From positions 1-52,422 of the forward strand of contig NZ_JAFBES010000017.1 of the NCBI RefSeq assembly GCF_016908875.1: a DNA stretch of 52,422 nucleotides, read 5' to 3'. Under the pieces are notes generated by a model that worked only from the letters and a program-made list of their open reading frames with translations, was not told the DNA's origin and did no database searches. This document shows positions 17,131 through 25,084 of the stretch, piece by piece. The DNA is from Bacillus ectoiniformans. GTDB taxonomy: Bacteria; Bacillota; Bacilli; Bacillales; Domibacillaceae. The position numbers and the translations under genes were made by a program. Each line of letters opens with the position of its first letter. The stretch's first letter is position 1.

Positions 17131-17173
17131 GGTGAAAGCGGCTGCCTAAATGGCAATACGAAGATTAGTTCAG

Positions 17174-17295
17174 TGTGTGGATATGCTCTTCCAGACTTGT
17201 GGAAAGCTGCACTGGTAGTGTTGAAAGATTATTAGGGAAGAGTGCCAATGGCATTCTTCCTATTTGAATTGTGCATGATAGAAGGTTTTAATCGG
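17174..17295 (+). pseudogene. Degenerate copy of the rlmCD 3' end plus downstream junction
   Basis: GTGGATATG, TGTGGAAAGCTGC and GTAGTGTTGAAAG repeat the last 20 codons of the methyltransferase gene with several indels, followed by a GGAAGAGTGCC/GGCATTCTTCC inverted repeat and a stretch that, on the minus strand, reads KTFYHAQFK-stop. The last part matches the C-terminus of the gene at 19475-20035 (ETFYHAQSK-stop). So this is a decayed copy of the same junction found intact near 19380-19505. Confidence 0.7.
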
Positions 17296-17456
17296 TTGGT
17301 CGTGACACTTTTTTAGTAAAGGGTTCAAACTATTATGATTGCCTTTAAACAATTTTTTGGAAAAATAAAAGTTGTAAAAAAAAGAAGCATAAGAGGTTGG
17401 AACAAAACCGTCTTAAAATCAAAAAGCAGTAAAATTAACGTTTCTAATCGGAATAT
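17296..17456. other. Gene-free stretch before the SAM methyltransferase gene
   Basis: AT-rich sequence with no supported gene; together with the REP element and the decayed copy it makes the 370-bp gap after rlmCD. No clear terminator for the minus-strand methyltransferase was found. Confidence 0.5.
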
Positions 17457-18239
17457 TTATTCTTTTATTCCAATCACGCGTATCCTTTTATAATCTGCTG
17501 TCCAACTATTATTCTGTTGGTTGAATGAAGTTCCTTTTAAATTAAGTTCTGCATTTGCAATTATATGATTTTTTGTAATCTCAGATAGGTCGTCTAGAAG
17601 GCTGCTGCCAAACATCTCTATCCAGTTTCTTAATCCGTTATATCCAGTTAAAGGCGTTGGCCTGTCAAAGTGTTGAGCAAAGGTGACTCTAAAACCTGCT
17701 TCTTCCATTAAAGAAGTATATTCTCCGATGCTTGGGTAATACCAAGGAAAGTTCTCTATATCAAACTCATAACCTGCTTCTTTCCTTTGGTTAAGTATTT
17801 CACTTGTTATTTTTTGAACGTTTCCTTTACCGCCAAATTCCGCAACGAATCTTCCTCCATGTTTTAATCCATTATAAATGTTTTGAAGAGCCAGATTCGG
17901 AGGCTTTATCCAGTGGAGAGTAGCGTTAGAGAAAACAGCATCAAATTCACAATTATATTCTAACTTTATTGCATCTTTAGCCTCGAAATATATACTTGGA
18001 TACTTGCTTTTGGCACTACTTATCATATTTTCTGATTTATCTACACCGATAACGTTTACTCCTAAGTCAAATAATTTCTTTGCCAAATCACCTGTCCCAC
18101 AACCAAGATCAATAATCTTTTCCCCTTTTTGTGGTGCTAATATATCAATCAAGTCACTGCCAAACATAGAAACAAAGGAATGTTTTCCGTCATATAGATT
18201 TGCATTCCAATTGTCCTTTGTTATATCATTGTGTGTCAT
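17457..18239 (-). CDS. Class I SAM-dependent methyltransferase (trans-aconitate methyltransferase-like)
   Basis: A 260-residue soluble class I methyltransferase. The SAM motif is IIDLGCGTGDLAKKL near residue 42, then VIGVDKS, and FDAVFSNATLHWI near 104, as in trans-aconitate 2-methyltransferase and related small-molecule enzymes. Its substrate is unknown. The frame opens at 18254, but that would place the GGGAGGG site inside the gene; ATG at 18239 sits 6-7 nt after it. It is divergent from a LysR regulator, which probably controls it. The gene looks more AT-rich than the flanking core genes and lies in a block bounded by rlmCD 3'-end copies, suggesting acquisition. Confidence 0.85.
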   Translation of the reverse strand: MTHNDITKDNWNANLYDGKHSFVSMFGSDLIDILAPQKGEKIIDLGCGTGDLAKKLFDLGVNVIGVDKSENMISSAKSKYPSIYFEAKDAIKLEYNCEFDAVFSNATLHWIKPPNLALQNIYNGLKHGGRFVAEFGGKGNVQKITSEILNQRKEAGYEFDIENFPWYYPSIGEYTSLMEEAGFRVTFAQHFDRPTPLTGYNGLRNWIEMFGSSLLDDLSEITKNHIIANAELNLKGTSFNQQNNSWTADYKRIRVIGIKE

Positions 18240-18339
18240 TCTTATCCCTCCCAAAAACTAATTTTCATAACTCAATATTGTTAGTCCTAATTTTATCTGA
18301 TAAGTTAAATAATGGGTATTAACAAAAAATGAGATAATC

Positions 18340-18356
18340 AATAACTAAATGTTATT
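18340..18356. promoter_or_regulatory. Possible LysR operator
   Basis: AATAAC-TAAAT-GTTATT is a perfect 6-5-6 inverted repeat containing the T-N11-A pattern of LysR-type binding sites. It lies just upstream of the regulator gene and within the divergent promoter region. Confidence 0.45.
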
Positions 18357-18369
18357 ACGGAGGGTGTAT

Positions 18370-19233
18370 ATGGATGTAAGATGTTTAAGAACGTTCCTTA
18401 CTGCTGCTAAGTATGAAAATTTCCGAAAAGCATCTGATGAGATGTTTTTGACTCAACCAGCTATTACAAAACAAATAAGAAGGTTGGAGGAACATCTCGG
18501 TATTAAGTTGTTTAATAGAAAAGGAAAAACAGTTACTCTTACACCAGCAGGCTTGAAATTTCTTCCTCACGCAAAAGAAATAGTTACCAAGTATGATGAG
18601 GGGTTGAAAGATTTCGAATCATGGAAGCAAGGTTATAATCAAAAATTGGTTATTGCAACTGCTCCGCAAATTGCTTCTTCGTTTCTTCCTTCATTGTTGA
18701 GAACATTTATTGATAAACATCCAGGAATCGAACTGATAATAAACGTGGTAAAATCTTATGAAATTGGTCAGGAAATTAGCTTGTCGAAAGCAGATTTAGG
18801 ACTCACGAGAATTCTTCCCATCCAATCAAATATAAAAAGTGAAATCTTGCATGAAGAAAACGTCATACTAGTTGCACCTAATGAATGTAAGGGTGATGAA
18901 AAAGCGATTTTACAAAAGTACAGGCTAATAACCAATAATCATCCAGACTATTGGAACAATCTATTGATTGATGTAAAGAGATATTATCCAAATATACAGA
19001 CGATGACGGTTGATCAAGTAGAGGTAACAAAACGTTTCATTGAAGAAGGACTCGGCGTTTCTTATTTGCCTTATACTATGGTCAAAGATGAAATAAGTAA
19101 GAATAGGTTGATAGAAATAAAGCCAGATAAAATAATCCCACCGAAATCCTTTACCTATGTTTTAACAAAAGTGGAAACGGATGAAGTGGTACTGTTTCTG
19201 CAATTTTTGAAAGAAGCTATAACAAAGTTTTGA
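18370..19233 (+). CDS. LysR family transcriptional regulator
   Basis: A 287-residue LysR-type regulator. The winged helix-turn-helix occupies about residues 1-60 (LRTFLTAAKYENFRKASDEM, then TQPAITKQIRRLEEHLG and FNRKGKTVTLTPAG), followed by a linker helix and a substrate-binding domain from about residue 90. ATG at 18370 is preceded by GGAGGG; the frame extends upstream without a better site. It is divergent from the SAM methyltransferase and is its likely regulator. The inducer is unknown. Together they form the cargo between the rlmCD 3'-end copies. Confidence 0.9.
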   Translation: MDVRCLRTFLTAAKYENFRKASDEMFLTQPAITKQIRRLEEHLGIKLFNRKGKTVTLTPAGLKFLPHAKEIVTKYDEGLKDFESWKQGYNQKLVIATAPQIASSFLPSLLRTFIDKHPGIELIINVVKSYEIGQEISLSKADLGLTRILPIQSNIKSEILHEENVILVAPNECKGDEKAILQKYRLITNNHPDYWNNLLIDVKRYYPNIQTMTVDQVEVTKRFIEEGLGVSYLPYTMVKDEISKNRLIEIKPDKIIPPKSFTYVLTKVETDEVVLFLQFLKEAITKF

Positions 19234-19289
19234 CCAATAGTAGCAGTCTTTTATCAATTGTATTTCGGGGATTGACCCCACTATAAAAA

Positions 19290-19442
19290 ATGAAACCCAA
19301 ACGTTTTGTTTATGTGTCTTACACATTAGCAAAAGATATCAACCAGTTGTCCACTTTGTACAAAGTGGAATACATTCAGCCTGTGGATATGTTTCCACAG
19401 ACAGCGCATGTGGAAAGCTGCGCGCTGCTGGTGTTGAAATAA
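19290..19442 (+). pseudogene. 3' fragment of an rlmCD-like gene
   Basis: A 50-codon open fragment that aligns with residues about 412-461 of the methyltransferase at 15701-17086. It has a 9-bp in-frame deletion that turns SCNPST into SYT, removing the catalytic cysteine. Apart from the first codon and that deletion, the roughly ten base differences are synonymous, so the parent copy evolved under selection before truncation. No SD fits its ATG at 19290. A degenerate GGGGATTGACCCC lies 15 bp upstream. Probably not functional. Confidence 0.8.
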
Positions 19443-19475
19443 TTAGTAGGGAAGAGTGCCGAGGGCATTCTTCCT
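19443..19475. terminator. Hairpin shared by the fragment and the convergent gene
   Basis: GGAAGAGTGCC pairs with GGCATTCTTCC around GAG, followed by TTATTTT. The same hairpin occurs at 17236-17260 without the T-rich tail. Confidence 0.6.
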
Positions 19476-20035
19476 TATTTTGATTGTGCATGATAGAAGG
19501 TTTCATATGCATGGAAGCAGTTGATGAAATTTATATGAAGATTGCGGCAGCGCAGGTTAATTGTTGCTCGTGAAGCAGTATGGGCAAGGCTAAGCTGAAC
19601 AATAGATTCCTCTAACGTGAGTAATTCCTCGATCGCTGGAATTAAAAAAGACCTTTCTTCTTTCGAAAAATCTTCTGTTATTAACAATTGGAGTAAAGAG
19701 TGTCTCGATTCTTTTACCTCAGCAAATAAGAATTCCATTTGTTGCTCATCCATAATGACCGGTTTCTTACTTAATAGCCAATGTTGTTGGAACATTTCAA
19801 GAATGTTCATAAACTTTTCGGTCATCTCTGACTTCTTTAAATCTGCTTGGGAAGAACGCTTAAAATCTTTTATATCTTGAACATATTCTTTAATTACCAA
19901 CGGGTCAGGCTCATATGTATAGCTTTTGTGGATACTTAGCATTGAATAAGGATAAATCCAGGAAAATATTAGAATAAACACAGCAATGATAGAAAATGAA
20001 AAGAAAATTGTCTTTCTATAAAATTTCATAAACAT
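19475..20035 (-). CDS. Hypothetical membrane-anchored protein
   Basis: A 186-residue protein that I do not recognise. It has a short basic start and one N-terminal membrane segment (IFFSFSIIAVFILIFSWIY, about residues 10-28), then a mostly helical, charged domain predicted outside the membrane, with two cysteines near the C-terminus. ATG at 20035 follows AGGAG. A copy of its last ten codons is found at about 17262-17290, so it was the original convergent neighbour of rlmCD before the methyltransferase/LysR block arrived. Confidence 0.7.
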   Translation of the reverse strand: MFMKFYRKTIFFSFSIIAVFILIFSWIYPYSMLSIHKSYTYEPDPLVIKEYVQDIKDFKRSSQADLKKSEMTEKFMNILEMFQQHWLLSKKPVIMDEQQMEFLFAEVKESRHSLLQLLITEDFSKEERSFLIPAIEELLTLEESIVQLSLAHTASRATINLRCRNLHINFINCFHAYETFYHAQSK

Positions 20036-20222
20036 TCATACTCCTATTCTGTTTTTGGTTAATTATACCATTTTTAGAAAGAGCATATGAGAATCTTTTT
20101 TCTAGAATACAAATAATATTGAATAATCTGGATAAAACAATGATTGTTATTCATGGTAAAATATAACTAATAAGTTTAGTTTCAGTAATAGCTATACACA
20201 CGATTAATTGGAGGTGTGACAC

Positions 20223-20375
20223 ATGAATACAGCGGATCTTATTTTTCAATTATTAATGCTGTTAGTATTAGGAACGTTCATTAGTTTACCCATCCTGTTC
20301 TTTAGGTTTTTGAAGAAGCGATCCAATCGTCTCGCAAGAATTGAAGAAAAAATTGATAAGCTGAGTAAGGATTGA
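20223..20375 (+). CDS. Small membrane protein, DUF4083-like
   Basis: A 50-residue protein with one transmembrane helix (about residues 6-30, LIFQLLMLLVLGTFISLPILFF in pieces) and a basic tail ending in ARIEEKIDKLSKD, the layout of DUF4083 proteins of bacilli. ATG at 20223 is preceded by GGAGGTG at 20211-20217. Function unknown. Ends before a REP-like element. Confidence 0.7.
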   Translation: MNTADLIFQLLMLLVLGTFISLPILFFRFLKKRSNRLARIEEKIDKLSKD

Positions 20376-20427
20376 AATGTAATTCGGTATGTTGGCCGAG
20401 TAATCTAATCATTTTAGAGGTGAATAG

Positions 20428-20502
20428 ATGAAGGAAAATTCGGGGTCAGACCCCCACTCTGCTAAAGTGTACCGCGTTAAAGAGGTAAAGAAAAAGTGCT
20501 AG
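20428..20502 (+). CDS. Possible 24-residue ORF carrying a REP-like element
   Basis: ATG at 20428 follows AGAGGTGA and opens a 24-codon frame (starting MKENSGSDPHSAKV) that runs through the REP-like palindrome. It is probably the 5' remnant of a gene interrupted by the element, or chance. Expression is doubtful. Confidence 0.25.
   Translation: MKENSGSDPHSAKVYRVKEVKKKC
20442..20480 (+). repeat. REP-like element
   Basis: GGGGTCAGACCCCCACTC followed by TGCTAAAGT and a diverging tail; nearly identical to the copy after rlmCD. It sits between two convergent small membrane protein genes. Confidence 0.8.
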
Positions 20503-20508
20503 TGCTGC

Positions 20509-20691
20509 TCACCACATATCTGAGATAAATCTCCCCAGTCCTCTTGCCAGCCAATATATAATCCGAAAAGGGAGAATAAGCAATTCTGGAATCCAAAATA
20601 GCAGCTCAAAAAAGAAGTCAGCAATTGTATAGTCATCGCTGTTCTTTTTTGCCTTTCTGCTTTTTTTCTTTCTTTTCATCCATTCTCTCAT
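20509..20691 (-). CDS. Small hypothetical membrane protein
   Basis: A 60-residue protein with a strongly basic N-terminus (RKKKSRKAKK) and a hydrophobic second half (FFFELLFWIPELLILPFRII) likely to associate with the membrane. ATG at 20691 follows GAGGG with 6-nt spacing, which supports translation. I do not recognise the family. It converges with the DUF4083-like gene. Confidence 0.6.
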   Translation of the reverse strand: MREWMKRKKKSRKAKKNSDDYTIADFFFELLFWIPELLILPFRIIYWLARGLGRFISDMW

Positions 20692-20888
20692 TGAGATCCC
20701 TCATTTCCATATTAATTACCGTTTGTTTTTTAATATGATTAATTCTACGTTCAAGGTTTCACTTTAGTTTCGTTTTAGAATAATTAGTTCGATAGATTTT
20801 TAATTATTTTACTTATTTAAATCATTAGGCTTTTTGATGACACGGAAAATTTTGGACAAATATTAATAGATATAGAGGGTGGAGCAAA

Positions 20889-21365
20889 ATGAACAATATT
20901 CGCTTAATGGAAGAAAAAGATATTCCTTTTATACAGCGGGTTGCCAAAGAAAGCTGGGCAGATAGTTATGAAGGAATGATTCCTTCTGATATTCAAGAAG
21001 CATTTTTGAAGGAAGCCTATTCAACTAGTTATTTAAAGATTAGAATGAAATCCTCCCTCATGATAATTTCAGAGAAAGAAGGAGTGCTCACAGGTTTTGC
21101 TAATTTTTCTGAAATAAATGGCGGCGCTTGTGAATTATTTGCCATCTATTTGCTCCCAGAAGCTCAAGGTCGCGGAATTGGAACAATCCTTTTGAAAGAA
21201 GGATTAGTTCGTTTAAGAGAAGTAAAGCAGCTGTTTGTGAATGTAGAAAAAGAAAATCTCAGAGCGAAAAGGTTTTATGATGCAAGAGGATTTAAAGTAA
21301 TTAAAGAATTTGAGGAGGACTTTAAAGGGCATAAGCTTCAAACTATCCGAATGATGAAGGGATAG
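20889..21365 (+). CDS. GNAT family N-acetyltransferase
   Basis: A 158-residue single-domain GNAT acetyltransferase, using acetyl-CoA on an unknown amine. Motif A is visible as LFAIYLLPEAQGRGIGTILL, with the QGRGIG pyrophosphate loop near residue 96, and the C-terminal part reads NLRAKRFYDARGFKVIKEFEEDF, typical of the fold. ATG at 20889 follows GGTGGAG. It appears monocistronic, with AT-rich DNA on both sides. Confidence 0.9.
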   Translation: MNNIRLMEEKDIPFIQRVAKESWADSYEGMIPSDIQEAFLKEAYSTSYLKIRMKSSLMIISEKEGVLTGFANFSEINGGACELFAIYLLPEAQGRGIGTILLKEGLVRLREVKQLFVNVEKENLRAKRFYDARGFKVIKEFEEDFKGHKLQTIRMMKG

Positions 21366-21496
21366 AATAGTTTCCTAAAAAAATTGATTATAAAAAACCA
21401 TTAAAACCATTTTTATATTTTATTTCGATGCAATATATTAAAATATAAGATATATGAATCATTATTCATAGAACAATAGAAGGGGTGATGAGTGAA

Positions 21497-21937
21497 ATGA
21501 AGAAGATCACAATGAAAGTAAACGCCAAATCAGAAGGAATGACGGTAAGAGCCTCAACTAAAAAGCATGAAATAGTTATTGATGAAGGGAAGCAAATGGG
21601 AGGGCAAGATTTGGGGATGAATCCGCTGCAGGCGGTGTTATCTTCACTTGCTGCCTGTGAAAATGTCACAGCGAGAGTGACAGCGAAGGAAATGGATTTT
21701 GACCTGCAGGATTTTTCAGTAGAGGTTCAAGGTACATTTGATCCGCGCGGCTTTATGGGCGTTCCAGATGTGTGCCCGTATTTTGAATCGGTCACAGTCG
21801 AAGTAACTGTCACAACGAATGAATCAGAAGATCGTTTGCAGGAACTGAAGGAAAATGTGGAATCACGCTGCCCGGTTTATACGATGATGAAAGCGGCTGG
21901 TGTACAAATGAACGACACGTGGAAAAAAGCGGACTAA
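21497..21937 (+). CDS. OsmC family protein (second)
   Basis: A 146-residue OsmC-like protein with the two conserved cysteines, in SSLAACENVTAR and ESRCPVYTMMKA. It is a likely cytoplasmic peroxide-related reductase; the substrate is not known. The frame opens at a GTG at 21485, but the extended SD-like AGAAGGGGTGAT ends at 21489, so the ATG at 21497 is the most likely start; the ATG at 21488 is inside that site. It is distant in sequence from the OsmC protein at 7686. A good terminator follows. Confidence 0.87.
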   Translation: MKKITMKVNAKSEGMTVRASTKKHEIVIDEGKQMGGQDLGMNPLQAVLSSLAACENVTARVTAKEMDFDLQDFSVEVQGTFDPRGFMGVPDVCPYFESVTVEVTVTTNESEDRLQELKENVESRCPVYTMMKAAGVQMNDTWKKAD

Positions 21938-21948
21938 TAATTTAAACG

Positions 21949-21979
21949 ATCGCTGCTCTAACTAGGGCAGCGATTTTTA
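21949..21979 (+). terminator. Terminator of the second OsmC gene
   Basis: ATCGCTGC pairs with GCAGCGAT, with further weak pairs inside, followed by TTTTT. Confidence 0.8.
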
Positions 21980-21989
21980 ATGTGACGTA

Positions 21990-22009
21990 AGTGAAAGTAC
22001 GTTTTCACT
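21990..22009. promoter_or_regulatory. Inverted repeat upstream of the chemoreceptor gene
   Basis: AGTGAAA and TTTCACT form perfect 7-bp arms around a 6-nt centre. It lies about 45 nt before a TATAAT-like sequence (22051-22056). No regulator is recognised; the spacing does not fit a CcpA cre site. Confidence 0.4.
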
Positions 22010-22096
22010 AAAACTACATCAATTTTCCATCTTTTCCATACCTGCTGATTTATAATAAAAGGTAGTATAGGTATGGGGAAGAAGGAGTGTCATCTA

Positions 22097-23773
22097 TTGA
22101 AAACGATGAAGGCAAAGCTGTATGGTTCGAGTGTGCTTTCGATCCTGCTTCTGCTTATAATAAGCCTAGCAAGCATTTTTAACATCCAATCGGTTAACCG
22201 GTCAATTACAAGCATGAATAATCATGAGGAACTAATGGCGGCGTATAATGATACGGCGTTTCACACGGTTCGAGCCAATGCGGCGATCCGAGGTTATATG
22301 ATCTACAATAAAGATCAGATGAAAGCCAACTACTTATCAATTAGAGAAGAAGCTCATGCCGCTATAGAGCGCGTAAAGCAGCTAGGTGGGGAAACTGAAG
22401 CCTTTCAGGAATTCGAACAGCAATTTAAAGCTTGGGAGGATGCGATTGATCAAGAAATTCTCCCGCTGATAGAATCTGGTGACCGTGCGAAAGCTGTAGC
22501 TGTTTCTGCTCCAATTTTGGGAGAAGGCTCGCAAAAGCTCGTAGTGTTCAGTAAAGAAATGGCGAATGACCAAAATAAAATCATTACAGACAAAATGAAT
22601 GCCATTGAAGCAGAAGGAAAGCGCATTCAGATCTTATTGATTACATTAACGGTGCTCAGCCTGCTCGTCATGATTCCTGTCACATGGTTTGTGGCAAGAA
22701 AACTCAATTCGAACATTCAATCATTCGGCAGCTACTTAAATCAAGTGGCGAAAGGTGATTTTACTTCCAAAGTTGCTTATGACCAAAATGATGAATTCGG
22801 CCAATTAGGAAAATCGATTAACGCTATGACCGATGAGCTGCAAGATTCCATGAGACATATTGTCCTGTCATCGGAGAGAGTAGCTGCCACGTCCGAAGAA
22901 ATTGCGGCGAGCAGCAATGAGATTAGTCATGCGAATTTACAAGTAAGTGAATCCATCCAAGAAATCGCGGCAGATTCGAGCAAGCAAGCAACAGAAGTAA
23001 ATGAAGTAAATACATTTGTAGTTGATATGCTGCAAGAAATTAACCGAGTGACAGACAGTATCGAAGCATTTAATGATTCAACGAAGAATACGACGAGACT
23101 GACGGAATCAGGACATAATTATGTCGATCGAGTTATGAACCAGATTCATACGATTTCCACTAAGACAGAACATATTACTCAAGCGATCCACAGCTTGGAT
23201 GAGAAATCGAACCGAATTGGTGAAATGATTACGTTAATTGCAACGATTGCTGACCAGACCAATCTGTTAGCTTTGAATGCCTCAATTGAAGCGGCGCGGG
23301 CCGGAGAGCATGGAAAAGGATTTGCGGTAGTCGCTAGTGAAGTCAGAAGCTTAGCCGAACAATCCCGTTCTGCTTCGCAGCAAATTAGTGAAATTATTTA
23401 TCAGATTCTTGATGAGACGAAGCGGGCTGTGAAAGAGATGGATGATAATAATCGAAGCGTTCAAGATGGAAGAGAGTTAGTTGACCAAACAGGTGAGGCG
23501 TTTAATCATATCTATAAAGCCATCGAATCGATTTCAACAGAAACCGATCAAATAACAGATGCGATTATAAAAATTAAACAGGATGCCGAAATGTTTGTAG
23601 AAAGTATGGATTCAATCCATCATATTTCTGACCATTCGGTTGAAAGAGTGCAGCGAGTGGCAGCAGCTTCTGAGGAACAAAGCGCCACCTTGCAGGAGAT
23701 CACGGCAGCTGTCGCTGAAATGGCTAATACAGCCGTTGAATTGCGTGACTCACTGAATAAGTTTAACTATTAA
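22097..23773 (+). CDS. Methyl-accepting chemotaxis protein
   Basis: A 558-residue transmembrane chemoreceptor. Order: TM1 (about residues 5-30), an extracellular four-helix-bundle sensor domain, TM2 (about 176-200), a HAMP domain, and a long cytoplasmic coiled coil whose tip ([20 protein letters not shown], about 383-402) contacts CheA/CheW. The end lacks a CheR-tethering pentapeptide. The frame opens at ATG 22073, but GAAGGAG at 22079-22086 points to TTG at 22097. The ligand is unknown. No other chemotaxis gene is nearby. Confidence 0.9.
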   Translation: MKTMKAKLYGSSVLSILLLLIISLASIFNIQSVNRSITSMNNHEELMAAYNDTAFHTVRANAAIRGYMIYNKDQMKANYLSIREEAHAAIERVKQLGGETEAFQEFEQQFKAWEDAIDQEILPLIESGDRAKAVAVSAPILGEGSQKLVVFSKEMANDQNKIITDKMNAIEAEGKRIQILLITLTVLSLLVMIPVTWFVARKLNSNIQSFGSYLNQVAKGDFTSKVAYDQNDEFGQLGKSINAMTDELQDSMRHIVLSSERVAATSEEIAASSNEISHANLQVSESIQEIAADSSKQATEVNEVNTFVVDMLQEINRVTDSIEAFNDSTKNTTRLTESGHNYVDRVMNQIHTISTKTEHITQAIHSLDEKSNRIGEMITLIATIADQTNLLALNASIEAARAGEHGKGFAVVASEVRSLAEQSRSASQQISEIIYQILDETKRAVKEMDDNNRSVQDGRELVDQTGEAFNHIYKAIESISTETDQITDAIIKIKQDAEMFVESMDSIHHISDHSVERVQRVAAASEEQSATLQEITAAVAEMANTAVELRDSLNKFNY

Positions 23774-23814
23774 TTACTTTAAAAAAACACTAGGAAACCC
23801 TGGAGGAAATCACT

Positions 23815-24156
23815 ATGTCTCAATTACCTAATTGTCCTAAATGCCATTCCGAATACACTTATGAAGATGGAAGTATGTTTGTTTGTCCGGAGTGTGCTCA
23901 TGAATGGACGCAGGAATCAGAAGTGGAAAATGCTGAAGAAGAAAAAGTAGTAAAGGATTCAAACGGCAACATCCTGCAAGATGGTGATGCGGTTACAGTC
24001 ATTAAAGATTTAAAAGTAAAAGGCAGTTCATCTACCTTAAAACAAGGCACTAAAGTAAAAAGCATCCGTTTAGTAGAAGGAGATCATAACATCGATTGTA
24101 AGATTGACGGATTTGGCGCAATGAAGCTGAAATCTGAGTTCGTCAAAAAGATCTAG
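23815..24156 (+). CDS. Zinc-ribbon protein of the PhnA/YjdM family
   Basis: A 113-residue protein with an N-terminal zinc ribbon, [13 protein letters not shown] and CPECAHEW (two CxxC pairs within residues 7-29), and a C-terminal PhnA/YjdM beta domain that reads [25 protein letters not shown]. Despite the name, the family has no proven role in phosphonate use. ATG at 23815 follows TGGAGGAA. The gene has its own terminator. Function remains unknown. Confidence 0.9.
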   Translation: MSQLPNCPKCHSEYTYEDGSMFVCPECAHEWTQESEVENAEEEKVVKDSNGNILQDGDAVTVIKDLKVKGSSSTLKQGTKVKSIRLVEGDHNIDCKIDGFGAMKLKSEFVKKI

Positions 24157-24162
24157 CAGCCC

Positions 24163-24207
24163 AAAAAGCTTGAGCGAAAAGGAGAGATCCTGCAGCTCAA
24201 GCTTTTT
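24163..24207 (+). terminator. Terminator of the YjdM-like gene
   Basis: AAAAAGCTTGAGC pairs with GCTCAAGCTTTTT across a loop of about 18 nt, ending in a T run. Confidence 0.75.
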
Positions 24208-24282
24208 TACTTTCATATCACTTGCTTTATTTTTCAGCAGTCAGGTTAAACTATCAGCAAGAAACTAAGCTGGAGGGTTACT

Positions 24283-25008
24283 ATGGAAATCACGTGGAAT
24301 GAATTCTTTATTTTAGTAGGAAGAGTTGTAACGATCTTGCCGCTGATGCTCGGAGTCACATTATTTATGGGGAGACGATCCATTGGAGAACTGCCAGTGT
24401 TTGATTTTCTCATTTTGATGTCCCTCGGTGCTGTCGTTGGGGCTGATATAGCGGATCCTAAAATTGAACATATTCATACGGCTGTCGCCATCATTCTCAT
24501 AGGGCTGCTCCAAAAAGCCGTGGCCATTCTAAAAATCAAAAGTCGAATGGTTGGTCAATTCATCACCTTTGAACCCATTGTTGTCATCATGAACGGGGAA
24601 ATTATAGAAAAGAATCTAAGGAAAATTCAATACTCTATCGATAATCTTTTATTTATGTTAAGAGAGGATGGGGTATTTGATATCAGTCATGTGCAGGTCG
24701 GAATTATTGAAGGAAATGGGAAGTTAACAATATTGAAGACCCAAGAAAAACAAGAAGTAACGAATGAAGATCTGAATATAGTCAAAACAGCGAGCGGTCT
24801 ATCTTATCCAGTGATTATTGAAGGGAAATTATTTCAAGAAGTACTCGATTTCTTACAGTTGAATGAGGAATTCATTAAAGAAAGATTGAGATATGTGGGT
24901 GTGCAGAAGTTAGAAGAAGTGTTCTTTGCAAGTATTGATGAAGAAAAAAATGTAACAGTAACATTGAAAAATCGGCCAATTCATCACATACCCCCTATTA
25001 GCCATTAA
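24283..25008 (+). CDS. DUF421 family membrane protein
   Basis: A 241-residue protein with three N-terminal transmembrane segments (about residues 8-28, 35-55 and 60-80) and a C-terminal DUF421 domain from about residue 95. The stretch RRSIGELPVFDFLILMSLGAVVG, cited in parts, is the family hallmark. Related bacillar proteins (YetF, YdfR, YrbG types) are partly spore or stress membrane proteins of unknown action. ATG at 24283 follows TGGAGGG. A nitrilase-like gene follows at 76 nt and may be cotranscribed. Confidence 0.85.
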   Translation: MEITWNEFFILVGRVVTILPLMLGVTLFMGRRSIGELPVFDFLILMSLGAVVGADIADPKIEHIHTAVAIILIGLLQKAVAILKIKSRMVGQFITFEPIVVIMNGEIIEKNLRKIQYSIDNLLFMLREDGVFDISHVQVGIIEGNGKLTILKTQEKQEVTNEDLNIVKTASGLSYPVIIEGKLFQEVLDFLQLNEEFIKERLRYVGVQKLEEVFFASIDEEKNVTVTLKNRPIHHIPPISH

Positions 25009-25084
25009 TAAAAATTATATAGGAAAGCAAGGAAAGAAATGATAGAATATTGGTATTATTATGAAATTAAATGGGGGTAAGGGA

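Noticed and set aside
16954-17235. 93-codon frame overlapping the end of the RNA methyltransferase gene
   Set aside because: Out-of-frame shadow of the gene continuing into the REP element and decayed copy; no ribosome binding site.
17457-19233. Methyltransferase/LysR pair as a restriction-modification system
   Set aside because: The methyltransferase resembles small-molecule enzymes, lacks DNA methylase motifs such as DPPY, and no endonuclease is nearby.
21990-22009. CcpA cre site
   Set aside because: Spacing between the arms is 16 bp overall with a central TACG, not the 14-bp cre pattern.
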